From positions 2,108,001 through 2,172,000 of the forward strand of contig NZ_CP109031.1 of assembly GCF_036226925.1 (NCBI RefSeq): 64,000 bases of DNA, in the 5' to 3' direction. The position numbers and the translations under genes were made by a program. This document shows positions 45,865 through 55,508 of the stretch, piece after piece. Position 1 is the stretch's first letter, and each line of letters begins with the position of its first letter. The notes beneath the pieces are model-generated. The model was not told the DNA's origin, did no database searches, and saw nothing but the letters and a program-made list of their open reading frames with translations. The DNA is from Streptomyces sp. NBC_00659 (lineage in GTDB: Bacteria; Actinomycetota; Actinomycetes; Streptomycetales; Streptomycetaceae).

Positions 45865-46536
45865 TTGTCCCGCTTCGCGCTCATCAAGGCAGTGCTCGGA
45901 ACGATCATCCGCCTGATGTTCCGCCTCAGGGTGGAAGGCGTGGAGCACATCCCCGGCAAGGGTCCCGTGATCCTGGCCGGCAACCACCTCACGTTCATCG
46001 ACTCGATGATCCTTCCGCTGGTCTGCGACCGCCAGGTGTTCTTCATCGGCAAGGACGAGTACGTCACGGGCAAGGGCCTCAAGGGCCGGCTCATGGCGTG
46101 GTTCTTCACCGGCACCGGCATGATCCCGGTGGACCGGGACGGCGCCAACGGCGGCGTGGCCGCGCTGATGACCGGCCGCCGCGTCCTGGAGGAGGGCAAG
46201 ATCTTCGGCATCTACCCCGAGGGCACCCGCTCCCCCGACGGCCGCCTGTACCGCGGCCGCACCGGCATCGCCCGGCTCACCATGATGACCGGCGCCCCTG
46301 TCGTCCCGTTCGCGATGGTCGGCACGGACAAGCTCCAGCCGGGCGGCGCGGGCATGCCGCGACCGGGCAAGGTCACCGTCCGCTTCGGGCCGGCCATGGA
46401 GTTCTCCCGCTACGAGGGCATGGACCGCGACCGGTACGTGCTGCGCGCCGTCACCGACTCCGTGATGACCGAGGTCATGCGGCTCTCCGGCCAGGAGTAC
46501 GTCGACATGTACGCCACCAAGGCGAAGGCCGCCTGA
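45865..46536 (+). CDS. plsC: 1-acyl-sn-glycerol-3-phosphate acyltransferase
   Basis: A 223-residue PlsC-family enzyme. The catalytic NHLTFID gives the H-x4-D motif. Also present are the second block (TGTGMIPVDRD), the phosphate-binding FGIYPEGTRSPDG and a late VVPFAMVGT. It transfers an acyl chain to lysophosphatidate at the membrane. I chose the rare TTG start because GGAGG lies 6 bases upstream and the protein then begins SRFALIKAVLG, the normal family start. A 52-base palindrome terminates it. Confidence 0.92.
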   Translation: MSRFALIKAVLGTIIRLMFRLRVEGVEHIPGKGPVILAGNHLTFIDSMILPLVCDRQVFFIGKDEYVTGKGLKGRLMAWFFTGTGMIPVDRDGANGGVAALMTGRRVLEEGKIFGIYPEGTRSPDGRLYRGRTGIARLTMMTGAPVVPFAMVGTDKLQPGGAGMPRPGKVTVRFGPAMEFSRYEGMDRDRYVLRAVTDSVMTEVMRLSGQEYVDMYATKAKAA

Positions 46537-46585
46537 CACACCGGCCGCGCGAAGGCTCCCTTCTCTTCGCCCCGCGCCACGACAT

Positions 46586-46637
46586 CGCAAAGGACGGGCC
46601 CCGGCCGGAAGCTTCCGGCCGGGGCCCGTCCTTTGCG
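46586..46637. terminator. perfect 52-base palindrome, bidirectional terminator
   Basis: Each 26-base half is the exact reverse complement of the other (CGCAAAGGACGGG...CCCGTCCTTTGCG, centre AAGCTT). It lies between the convergent plsC and MFS genes, with AAA/TTT near the outer ends. Confidence 0.85.
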
Positions 46638-46721
46638 TTCGGGTCGCGGCGTGTGCCCGGACCGTTCAGGACGGGACCGGGCTCCGCCGAGCCGCCCGCG
46701 CCCGGAACGTGGACCGTGCTC

Positions 46722-48239
46722 CTACGCGTCCAGCCTCTGGCCGCGCAGCAGGAACCAGGCCGCCACCGCGGTGGCCAGCAGGACCACCGCTCCCGCGGCC
46801 GAGGCCAGCGCCAGGCCGTCCACGAAGGACTCCCTGGCCGCGGTCAGCAGCGCGTCGGCGGTGTGCCCGGGGAGGTTTCCGGCGGCCTCCACCGCTCCGC
46901 CGAGCGATTCGTGCGCCGCGGCCGGTGTGCCCGCGGGGCCTGTGAAGCCCGCGTAGACGCCGGTCACGACGGAGCCGAGCAGCGCGATGCCCAGGGCCGC
47001 GCCGAGTTCGTACGCCGTCTCGGAGACCGCGGACGCGGCGCCCGCCTGCTCCTTGGGCACGGCGGAGAGGATGACGTCGGCGGTGACGGTGAACGAGAAG
47101 CCCGCGCCGACGCCGACGACCAGCAGGGCCGCGCCGAGCAGCGGATAGCCGGTGGACCGGTCCAGCACGGTGAGCGCGCCGAGCGCGAGACCCACGGCGG
47201 CGAGTCCGCCGGACACGACGGTGCGCACGGAGAAGCGCCGGGCGAACCGTCCCGCGACCAGACCCGCCGCCACCGCGCCCACCGCGGCGGGGACTTCGGC
47301 GAGCCCCGCCTCGAACGGCCCGCGTCCCTGCACGAGTTGCAGGTACTGGGAGAGGAAGAACACGAGCCCGGACATGCCGAGCACCGTGAACAGGTCGGCG
47401 AGCACCGCGCCGGAGAATCCCCGGTTGCGGAACAGACGGACGTCCAACAGCGGTGCGGGAAGTGTCAGTTGGCGACGCACGAACCAGACGAGGGCGCCCC
47501 CGCCCAGCAGGCCCACGACGAGCGCCCGGCCGCCTGGTCCGTGCGCGGCGAGCTCCTTCACCGCGTACACCACACCGATGACTCCGACGAGCGAGAGCGT
47601 CACACTGATCAGGTCCCAGGGCCCGGGGTTCGGGCTCTTCGACTCGGGGAGCAGCCTGCGCCCGACGAGGACGAGGACCACCATCACCGGAAGGTTGATG
47701 AGGAAGACCGAACCCCACCAGAAGTGTTCGAGCAGAAGGCCGCCGACGACGGGACCGACCGCCGTGCCCGCGGAGGCCGTCGCGCCCCAGATGCCGATGG
47801 CGAGGCTGCGTTCGCGCGAGTCGTGGAAGATGTTGCGGATCAGGGCGAGGGTGGCGGGCATCAGGGTCGCGCCCGCGACGCCGAGCAGCGCCCGCGCCAG
47901 GATCATCGTCTCGGGTGTCGTGGCATAGGCGTTGAGCACAGATATCAGGCCGAACGCCGTGGCGCCGGCCAGCAGCAGCCTCTTGCGGCCGATGCGGTCG
48001 CCGAGACTGCCCATGGAGACGAGCAGACCGGCGATGACGAAGGAGTAGACGTCACCGATCCACAGAAGCTGGGTGCCCGAGGGTTCGAGGTCCTCGCTGA
48101 TGTACGGGGTCGCGAGGCCGAGGACGGTCGCGTCGACGGCCACCAGCAGCACGGCGAGGACGAGGACGCAGAGCGCGAGCCAGCGGCCCGGGCGCTTCGG
48201 CGTCTCCGTCACAACGGCCGGCCGCAGGGTGCTGGTCAT
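46722..48239 (-). CDS. MFS multidrug transporter, DHA2 (14-span) type
   Basis: A 505-residue exporter. Landmarks are LLVAVDATVLGLATPYI (first span), GSLGDRIGRKRLL (motif A between spans 2 and 3) and LGVAGATLMPATLALI and GPVVGGLLLEHFWWGSVFLIN (motif C region). About 14 spans in total give the EmrB/QacA/SmvA layout. It should expel cationic or hydrophobic compounds using the proton gradient. The ATG overlaps the stop of the tetR-type gene (ATGA), so regulator and pump are co-expressed. The substrate is unknown. Confidence 0.93.
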   Translation of the reverse strand: MTSTLRPAVVTETPKRPGRWLALCVLVLAVLLVAVDATVLGLATPYISEDLEPSGTQLLWIGDVYSFVIAGLLVSMGSLGDRIGRKRLLLAGATAFGLISVLNAYATTPETMILARALLGVAGATLMPATLALIRNIFHDSRERSLAIGIWGATASAGTAVGPVVGGLLLEHFWWGSVFLINLPVMVVLVLVGRRLLPESKSPNPGPWDLISVTLSLVGVIGVVYAVKELAAHGPGGRALVVGLLGGGALVWFVRRQLTLPAPLLDVRLFRNRGFSGAVLADLFTVLGMSGLVFFLSQYLQLVQGRGPFEAGLAEVPAAVGAVAAGLVAGRFARRFSVRTVVSGGLAAVGLALGALTVLDRSTGYPLLGAALLVVGVGAGFSFTVTADVILSAVPKEQAGAASAVSETAYELGAALGIALLGSVVTGVYAGFTGPAGTPAAAHESLGGAVEAAGNLPGHTADALLTAARESFVDGLALASAAGAVVLLATAVAAWFLLRGQRLDA

Positions 48240-48787
48240 GGTTCCTCTCTCCTGAGCGCGCCGCCGAGCAGCAGCTCGACGATCATGTGGTGGAAGTCGT
48301 TGGCGGCGACCCGGCCCTCGGTCACGGCCCAGGCCGCCGAGGCCATCAGCCCGTAGAGCGCCTCGGTGAGCCAGGCCGGGCTGAGGTCGATGCGGAACTC
48401 GCCGCTCTGCTGGCCGCGCCGGAACAGCGCGGCCATCCGCGCGTCGAGCCGGGCCCAGCCCTCGTGCTGCCCGTCGCCCTCGAAGAGCTGGTTCTCCGTG
48501 TAGAGGAAGGCGAGCAGTCCGGCCACCTTCTCCAGCTCCCGCACCAGACGGCGCACGGCTTCCTGGGCGGTGCCGTCGTCGAGGCGGGCCGCGTCCAGGG
48601 CGGCCTCGCACTCCTCGATGCCGAGCGCCTCCAGCGCGCGTACGAGCGCGTCCCGGCCGGCGAACTGGCGGTGCAGCGTGGCCCGGCTGATCCCGGCGGC
48701 CTTGGCGACCTCGTCCATGGTCGCGGTGGATTTCCGGGTGAGCAGGGCGGCTGCGCTGCGCAGCACGTGATCACGGTCGACAGCCAT
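48236..48787 (-). CDS. TetR-family repressor of the MFS pump
   Basis: A 183-residue regulator. The N-terminal helix-turn-helix reads MDEVAKAAGISRATLHRQFAGRDAL (given here in family form: TetR_N). The C-terminal part is a helical ligand-binding domain. ATG 48787 gives the normal length. An 18-base palindrome lies 20 bases upstream of the start, so it likely represses its own transcription and that of the coupled pump until an inducer binds. Confidence 0.93.
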   Translation of the reverse strand: MAVDRDHVLRSAAALLTRKSTATMDEVAKAAGISRATLHRQFAGRDALVRALEALGIEECEAALDAARLDDGTAQEAVRRLVRELEKVAGLLAFLYTENQLFEGDGQHEGWARLDARMAALFRRGQQSGEFRIDLSPAWLTEALYGLMASAAWAVTEGRVAANDFHHMIVELLLGGALRREEP

Positions 48788-48806
48788 GAGACAACGGTAC
48801 CGCACC

Positions 48807-48824
48807 TGAGACATCAATGTCTCA
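48807..48824. promoter_or_regulatory. TetR operator: TGAGACAT-N2-ATGTCTCA
   Basis: A perfect 8 bp dyad with a 2-base centre, 20 bases upstream of the repressor start. Further TGAGACA-like words occur at its start codon (ATGAGACA) and at about 48836-48844 (TGTCTCACA). Size and position fit a TetR-family autoregulatory operator. Confidence 0.75.
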
Positions 48825-48941
48825 TGCGGCGCATGTGTGTCTCACACTTGTCTGGTCCAGACGTTGCTCGAAGCCCTTCCGATGCGCCTGCTCCGCGACT
48901 CCTCGCACCCAGGCGCTCAGGACACCAGGGACTCAGGGCGC

Positions 48942-49913
48942 TCAGTGCCAGGGGAGTTGTCCGCGTCGCTCCCAGTACGCCCGCGGTTCCTCCACGAGGG
49001 CGGCGAGCCGGGAGAGCTGGCCGTCGTCGAGGTCGACGACCGCGGCGTGCAGGTTGGAGACGAGCTGGTTGGCGGTGGCCGCCCCCGAGAGCACGACACC
49101 GGCCCAGGGCTGCCGCAGGATCACCGCGAGGGCGACCGCGTCGCAGCCGAGGGAGGTCTCTGCGGCGACGGCGCGCAGCGCCTCCGGCGCGTGAGGACCG
49201 GCGAGCCGGCCATTGCCCATGCCCTCCTTGACGATCACCGTGAGCCCGGCGTCGTGGGCCTCGGCGAGCGCCGGGGCGGCGGAGGTCTCCAGGACGTTGT
49301 ACGTGGACTGGACGGTACGGAAGAGCGGCTCGCCGTCCACCGTGACGGCGAGCGCGGCACGGATCGCCTCCGCCTGGGCGGGCCCGCTGGTGGAGAAGCC
49401 GATCGACAGGCCCTGGGCGGCCGCTTCGGCGAGGGCCGCATGCAGTTCCTTGTCAGTGAGGGCCGGGCTGTCCGGGGTCACCGAGTGGATCTGGTAGAGG
49501 TCGAGCCGGTCGCCGAGCAGTTCCGCGGTCTCGGCGCGCTGGCGCTCGTACATGGCGAGGCCGTGGTCCTTGACCTCGTGCGCCTCGGCGTCGGTGCGCC
49601 AGTCGGCCGTGTAGGCGTAGCCCCACTTGCTGCCGATGACGACGTCGTCGACGTCCGGGCGGCTGTTCAGCCAGCCGGCGAGGAACTCCTCCGAACGGCC
49701 GTAGGAGCGGGCCACGTCGAAATAGCGCACGCCCTGGGCGTAGGCGGCTTCGAGGAGTTCACGGGTGCGCTCGCGCAGGGCGTCGACACTGCGGTCGGCC
49801 GGGAGGTCCTCCTCGCGCCCGAGGTTGATGTAGCCGGGGCGGCCCACGGCGGCGAGCCCCAGGCCGAGGTGGGCGGTGGGAGTCGTGGCTGAGGCGAGAC
49901 GTGCGAAGGGCAT
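48942..49913 (-). CDS. aldo/keto reductase
   Basis: A 323-residue TIM-barrel NADPH-dependent reductase. The catalytic set is visible: Asp and Tyr in RYFDVARSYGRSEEFL, Lys in VIGSKWGYAY and His in DLYQIHSV. The late segment VVLSGAATANQLVSNL is the usual cofactor-binding end, though less conserved. It resembles the L-galactose dehydrogenase-like branch; the substrate cannot be told. It precedes nothing obvious and probably stands alone, 127 bases after argH in the same direction. Confidence 0.92.
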   Translation of the reverse strand: MPFARLASATTPTAHLGLGLAAVGRPGYINLGREEDLPADRSVDALRERTRELLEAAYAQGVRYFDVARSYGRSEEFLAGWLNSRPDVDDVVIGSKWGYAYTADWRTDAEAHEVKDHGLAMYERQRAETAELLGDRLDLYQIHSVTPDSPALTDKELHAALAEAAAQGLSIGFSTSGPAQAEAIRAALAVTVDGEPLFRTVQSTYNVLETSAAPALAEAHDAGLTVIVKEGMGNGRLAGPHAPEALRAVAAETSLGCDAVALAVILRQPWAGVVLSGAATANQLVSNLHAAVVDLDDGQLSRLAALVEEPRAYWERRGQLPWH

Positions 49914-50040
49914 CGCGGCTCCGTTCGGTCGGCTCCTTTACGGCTCCCGGCCAACGTAACCCGCGACACCCTCCGTCGTACGCACCCGCCCCGGTCCGCG
50001 GACCGTGTCCGCTCCGCGGGTGGGACAGAGTGCCGTCGGT

Positions 50041-51561
<1,521 letters not shown>

Positions 51562-51607
51562 TCAGGGGCGGCGGACACGACACGGTCCGCGCCGAGTCCC
51601 TTACGGC

Positions 51608-52801
51608 TCAGGCCAGGTCCCGCTTCGCAGCGATCTTCGACGACAGGCTGTAGATGTCGATGAAGCCCTTGGCCGCGGCCTGGTCGAAGGTGTCGCCGGT
51701 GTCGTACGTGGCGAGGTCGAAGTCGTAGAGCGAGGTGTCGGAGCGCCGGCCCGTGACGACCGCGCGGCCGCCGTGCAGGGTCATCCGGATGTCGCCGTTG
51801 ACGTGCTGGCTGGCCTCGTCGATGAAGCCGTCCAGGGCGCGCTTGAGCGGGGAGAACCACTGGCCGTCGTAGACCAGTTCGCCCCAGCGCTGCTCGACCT
51901 GCCGCTTGTAGCGGGCGAGTTCACGCTCGACCGTGACGTTCTCCAGCTCCTGGTGCGCGGTGATCAGCGCGATCGCGCCCGGAGCCTCGTACACCTCACG
52001 GGACTTGATGCCCACGAGCCGGTCCTCGACCATGTCGATCCGGCCGATGCCCTGGGCGCCGGCGCGCTCGTTGAGCTGCTGGATCGCCTGGAGCACGCTG
52101 ACGGGCTTGCCGTCGATCGCGACCGGGACGCCCTGCTTGAAGGTGATGATCACCTCGTCGGCCTCGCGGTGCTCGGCCGGGTTCGAGGTGTACTCGTAGA
52201 TGTCCTCGATCGGCGCGTTCCAGATGTCCTCCAGGAAGCCCGTCTCGACCGCGCGCCCGAAGACGTTCTGGTCGATGGAGTACGGGGACTTCTTGGTGGT
52301 GGCGATCGGGAGCTGCTTCTCCTCGCAGAAGGCGATCGCCTTGTCCCGGGTCATCGCGTAGTCGCGGACCGGGGCGATGCACTTGAGGTCGGGGGCGAGG
52401 GCGACGATGCCGGCCTCGAACCGCACCTGGTCGTTGCCCTTGCCGGTGCAGCCGTGGGCGACCGTGGTGGCACCGTGCTTCTGGGCGGCGGCGACGAGGT
52501 GCTTGACGATCGTCGGCCGGGAGAGGGCGGAGACCAGCGGGTAGCGGTCCATGTAGAGGGCGTTGGCCTTGATCGCCGGGAGGCAGTACTCATCGGCGAA
52601 CTCGTCCTTGGCGTCCGCGACCTCGGCCTCGACGGCACCGCAGGCGAGTGCTCGCTTGCGGATGACGTCCAGGTCCTCGCCGCCCTGGCCGACGTCGACC
52701 GCAACGGCGATGACCTCGGCGCCCGTCTCCTCGGCGATCCAGCCGATGGCGACGGAGGTGTCCAGACCGCCCGAGTAGGCGAGTACGACGCGCTCGGTCA
52801 C
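51608..52801 (-). CDS. argG: argininosuccinate synthase
   Basis: A 397-residue type I enzyme. The ATP loop is [16 protein letters not shown] near the N-terminus. Further landmarks are [13 protein letters not shown] and [13 protein letters not shown]. It joins citrulline and aspartate using ATP. GTG 52801 is fixed by GAGGAG 7 bases upstream. Two ARG boxes lie 17-57 bases before the start, so ArgR-arginine should repress argG and probably argH. Confidence 0.97.
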   Translation of the reverse strand: MTERVVLAYSGGLDTSVAIGWIAEETGAEVIAVAVDVGQGGEDLDVIRKRALACGAVEAEVADAKDEFADEYCLPAIKANALYMDRYPLVSALSRPTIVKHLVAAAQKHGATTVAHGCTGKGNDQVRFEAGIVALAPDLKCIAPVRDYAMTRDKAIAFCEEKQLPIATTKKSPYSIDQNVFGRAVETGFLEDIWNAPIEDIYEYTSNPAEHREADEVIITFKQGVPVAIDGKPVSVLQAIQQLNERAGAQGIGRIDMVEDRLVGIKSREVYEAPGAIALITAHQELENVTVERELARYKRQVEQRWGELVYDGQWFSPLKRALDGFIDEASQHVNGDIRMTLHGGRAVVTGRRSDTSLYDFDLATYDTGDTFDQAAAKGFIDIYSLSSKIAAKRDLA

Positions 52802-52817
52802 GGGATTCTCCTCACAG

Positions 52818-52858
52818 TGCATTCGCTGACATGCATGAGTATGCAACACTCTGCATGG
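52818..52858 (-). promoter_or_regulatory. two adjacent ARG boxes (ArgR operators)
   Basis: On the minus strand CCATGCAGAGTGTTGCATAC (52839-52858) and CATGCATGTCAGCGAATGCA (52818-52837), spaced by one base. Both match the Streptomyces ARG-box pattern (CCATGCATGCCCATTGCATA, from memory). Their place before argG, and argR in the same window, support the call. Confidence 0.85.
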
Positions 52859-53182
52859 TTCGTCAATCTCGGCCCGCGGGACTGCGACTTCCTCCGGCGT
52901 CCGGGCGCTGGTCCCCATCCGGCGTCCGGGCGCTGGTCCCCATCCGGCGTCCGGACGGTGACCTCCTCCGGTGTCCGGCGGCGGAATCCTCCTGCACCAT
53001 GGCGGCGCCTTCCCGGCACGCGCAGCCGAGGAATCTTCACGGAGGGTTGAACACCCGAAACCGCTTTCGCGTATCTCCCGCTGAACGCAGGCGCCGCGTT
53101 CGCGCACGGCAGGCACACGAACGATGACCGACCGGACGAACACCGGGCGGTCGTCAGCCCCCGACCCGAGTGAGGATTCCGC
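52859..53182. other. intergenic stretch with tandem repeats
   Basis: About 320 bases between the ARG boxes and the secreted repeat protein gene. It contains the 25-base repeats (52896-52995) and the promoter region of the plus-strand gene. No gene is seen. Confidence 0.55.
52896..52995. repeat. four tandem 24-25-bp repeats
   Basis: Two perfect 25-base copies of GGCGTCCGGGCGCTGGTCCC+CATCC (52896 and 52921) are followed by two diverged units beginning GGCGTCCGGACGG (52946) and GGTGTCCGGCGGC (52970). Non-coding; similar in unit length to the arrays at 4938 and 57812. Confidence 0.85.
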
Positions 53183-54022
53183 ATGTCCAGGGCTCTTCCG
53201 AAGTACAACAAGCGGCGCGTCGTGATGATCGGCGGAGCCTCCGCCGTGGTGCTGTCCGCGGCGGTGATCGCCGGCAGCGCCCTGGCGGGCGAGTCGCACG
53301 ACACCGCGCAGAACGCCACGACGAAGGCCGCGGCGAACACGGTGAACTGCCCGGCGGTCGCCCCGAGCCTGCCCTCGGTCCCCGCCTCCGCGAAGGCCGA
53401 GGTCGACCGCAACCTGGCCCTGCTGAACACCCAGATCGCCGAGGCGAACAAGCGGCTGGTCGACACCGTCGGACAGGGCGGCCCGAACTTCGTCCAGAAC
53501 GCGATCCTCGGCCCCCTCAAGGACAAGCGGGCCTCCACCATCGACCGCATCGCGATCTCCATCGGCCGCACCGCCGCCAAGCCCACCGGCCTGGACACCC
53601 TCGCCGCCTGCACGCTCAACACCGCGGGCGCGGCCGCCGGCGGTGCGGGCGCCGCCTCCACCGCGCCGAGCGCGCCGGCCACGGCGCAGGCGGGCGGTGA
53701 CGCCTCCGGAGCGGGTGCCGCCACCGCCGCCGGCACCATCACCTGCCCGGACGTCGCCTCGCAGCTGCCCGCCGTGCCGGCCTCCGCCAAGGCCGAGGTC
53801 GACCGCAACCTGGCCCTGCTGAACACCCAGATCGCCGAGGCGAACAAGCGGCTGGTCGACACCGTCGGACAGGGCGGCCCGAACTTCGTCCAGAACGCGA
53901 TCCTCGGCCCCCTCAAGGACAAGCGGGTCTCCACCATCGACCGCATCGCGATCTCCATCGGCCGCACCGCCGCCAAGCCCACCGGCCTGGACACCCTCGC
54001 CGCCTGCACGCTCAACAAGTGA
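53183..54022 (+). CDS. secreted protein with two near-identical repeats
   Basis: A 279-residue exported protein. A basic start and hydrophobic signal ([19 protein letters not shown], cleavage near SALAGE) are followed by two repeats of about 90 residues, each from [10 protein letters not shown] or [10 protein letters not shown] to LAACTLN. Each has two Cys that could form a disulfide. The repeats differ by one residue (Ala/Val) over the last 76, and are joined by an Ala/Gly/Thr linker. GAGG lies 7 bases before the ATG. The family is not recognised; an extracellular or wall role is inferred. Confidence 0.85.
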   Translation: MSRALPKYNKRRVVMIGGASAVVLSAAVIAGSALAGESHDTAQNATTKAAANTVNCPAVAPSLPSVPASAKAEVDRNLALLNTQIAEANKRLVDTVGQGGPNFVQNAILGPLKDKRASTIDRIAISIGRTAAKPTGLDTLAACTLNTAGAAAGGAGAASTAPSAPATAQAGGDASGAGAATAAGTITCPDVASQLPAVPASAKAEVDRNLALLNTQIAEANKRLVDTVGQGGPNFVQNAILGPLKDKRVSTIDRIAISIGRTAAKPTGLDTLAACTLNK

Positions 54023-54035
54023 CCTGACCCGCCAT

Positions 54036-54113
54036 GCGTACCGCCCCGCCGGCAAGGGCCGGGGCGGTACGCGGGTTCCGGCGGTGCCCCTGAACGACGC
54101 CGCCGGAACCCGC
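54036..54113 (+). terminator. two consecutive hairpins
   Basis: GCGTACCGCCCC / GGGGCGGTACGC (54036-54072) and GCGGGTTCCGGCGG / CCGCCGGAACCCGC (54071-54113), just after the secreted protein gene. The two share the boundary bases, so they could be alternative folds. Confidence 0.75.
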
Positions 54114-54120
54114 AACCCCT

Positions 54121-54149
54121 TAGACAGGCGAAAGGTTTTCCCCGATAAT
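54121..54149 (+). promoter_or_regulatory. promoter of a probably leaderless transcript
   Basis: TAGACA (-35, one base from consensus), 17 bases, GATAAT (-10, one base from consensus). The ATG of the next gene begins 9 bases after the -10 box, close to where transcription should start, and no ribosome binding site lies between. Confidence 0.75.
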
Positions 54150-54157
54150 CGTTAGAC

Positions 54158-54745
54158 ATGGGAAAGACCTATGAGCGCATCGACGGCCGCCTCCGCACCT
54201 TCATCGAGGCACAGCCCCTCTTCTTCACCGCGACCGCGCCCCTGTCCGGGGACGGCACGGTCAACCTCTCCCCCAAAGGGCTCAGCGGCTCGTTCGCCGT
54301 TCTCGACGAACTGACCGTGGCCTATCTGGACTTCGCCGGGAGCACCGCGGAGACGATCGCGCATCTGCGCGAGAACGGCCGGATCACCCTGATGTGGTGC
54401 GCCTTCCAGGGTCCGCCCAACATCGTCCGGGTGCACGGCCGCGGCGAGCCGGTCTTCCGCGACGACCCGCGCTTCGCGGAACTCCTCACCCACTTCGGCG
54501 GTGTCGACCCGACCGCTCACGGGCTGCGCGCGATCATCGTCGTGACGGCCGAGCTCGTCCGCGACTCCTGCGGCTACGCGGTGCCCTACATGTCCTACGA
54601 CGAGGACCGCGACCTGCACGGCAGGCGCTTCGCGCGCGAGGACGACGCGTCGCTGAACGCGTACTTCACCAAGAAGGAGCACATCGCGACGAGCCTGGAC
54701 GGACTTCCCGGGCTGCCGCTGCCGTTGCCCCCCAGTACGGTCTGA
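54158..54745 (+). CDS. pyridoxamine 5'-phosphate oxidase-fold flavoprotein
   Basis: A 195-residue split-barrel protein. Landmarks are FFTATAPLSGDGTVNLSPKG and a barrel strand with AFQGPPNIVRVHGRG. The SPKG motif and the conserved GxPNIVRVHG stretch mark a common actinobacterial PPOX-like group that binds FMN or F420. The substrate is unknown. It has a consensus-like promoter and apparently no leader. The L,D-transpeptidase-like gene follows after 3 bases, so the two form an operon without obvious functional link. Confidence 0.88.
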   Translation: MGKTYERIDGRLRTFIEAQPLFFTATAPLSGDGTVNLSPKGLSGSFAVLDELTVAYLDFAGSTAETIAHLRENGRITLMWCAFQGPPNIVRVHGRGEPVFRDDPRFAELLTHFGGVDPTAHGLRAIIVVTAELVRDSCGYAVPYMSYDEDRDLHGRRFAREDDASLNAYFTKKEHIATSLDGLPGLPLPLPPSTV

Positions 54746-54748
54746 GCC

Positions 54749-55447
54749 ATGCGCCTCGGAGCCGCCGCCCTCGCGTCCGTGTCCCTGCTCGCCCTGGCCC
54801 CGAGCGGACCGCCGCCCGTCGCCGTACTGCCCTCGCGGCTGGCCGGCACCGGCGGCGGGAGCCAGATCCTCACCGCCGAGGCACCACGCGCGAACGCGAC
54901 CTCGGGGACCCTCACCTGGTGGGACCTGCGGGGCGGGCGCTGGGTGCGGGCCGGCTCCGCGCCCGCGCGGTTCGGGGCGCGAGGACTCGTCGAGGGCGGA
55001 GCCCGGCGCCAGGGCACCGACACGACACCCACGGGACTGTACGAGCTGCCGTACGCGTTCGGGACCCGGGCGGCACCGGACGGGACCTCGATGGCGTACC
55101 GCCGGGTGAACCAGGACTCCTGGTGGTGCCAGGACAACGCCTCCCGGTCGTACAACCGGTGGACGGAGCCGCGCCCCGCGGACTGCCGGGCCGGGGAGTC
55201 CGAGCATCTGATCGCCTACGAGAAGCAGTACGCGTACGCCCTCGTCATCGGGTTCAACTACGCGCGGCCGGTGCGGGGGCGTGGCGCGGGGATCTTCCTG
55301 CACGTCGACGGGAGCGGGCCCACGGCCGGTTGCGTGTCCGTGCCGGCGGACGCGATGCGGCGGATCCTCGTGTGGGCCGATCCCGCGCGCAGGCCGCACA
55401 TCGCCATCGGCACGACGGGCGGGGCGACGGCGATCACCCGGTACTGA
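54749..55447 (+). CDS. secreted L,D-transpeptidase-like (YkuD-fold) protein
   Basis: A 232-residue protein. A signal peptide (MRLGAAALASVSLLALAP) precedes a domain ending in IFLHVDGSGPTAGCVSVP, which matches the H-x(n)-S/G-x-G-C catalytic motif of YkuD enzymes. These cross-link peptidoglycan stems or attach other groups in the cell wall. No LysM or other binding domain is present. Its ATG lies 3 bases after the previous stop. Confidence 0.85.
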   Translation: MRLGAAALASVSLLALAPSGPPPVAVLPSRLAGTGGGSQILTAEAPRANATSGTLTWWDLRGGRWVRAGSAPARFGARGLVEGGARRQGTDTTPTGLYELPYAFGTRAAPDGTSMAYRRVNQDSWWCQDNASRSYNRWTEPRPADCRAGESEHLIAYEKQYAYALVIGFNYARPVRGRGAGIFLHVDGSGPTAGCVSVPADAMRRILVWADPARRPHIAIGTTGGATAITRY

Positions 55448-55508
55448 CGGCTCCGAGGGAGCGGCGGCGACCCGGTACGGGGGTACGGGCCGCGTTTCAG
55501 GCCGTGGT

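Noticed and set aside
46098..48356. 752-codon open frame on the plus strand
   Set aside because: Covers the antisense of the MFS gene and runs through the 52-base palindrome; no family motif.
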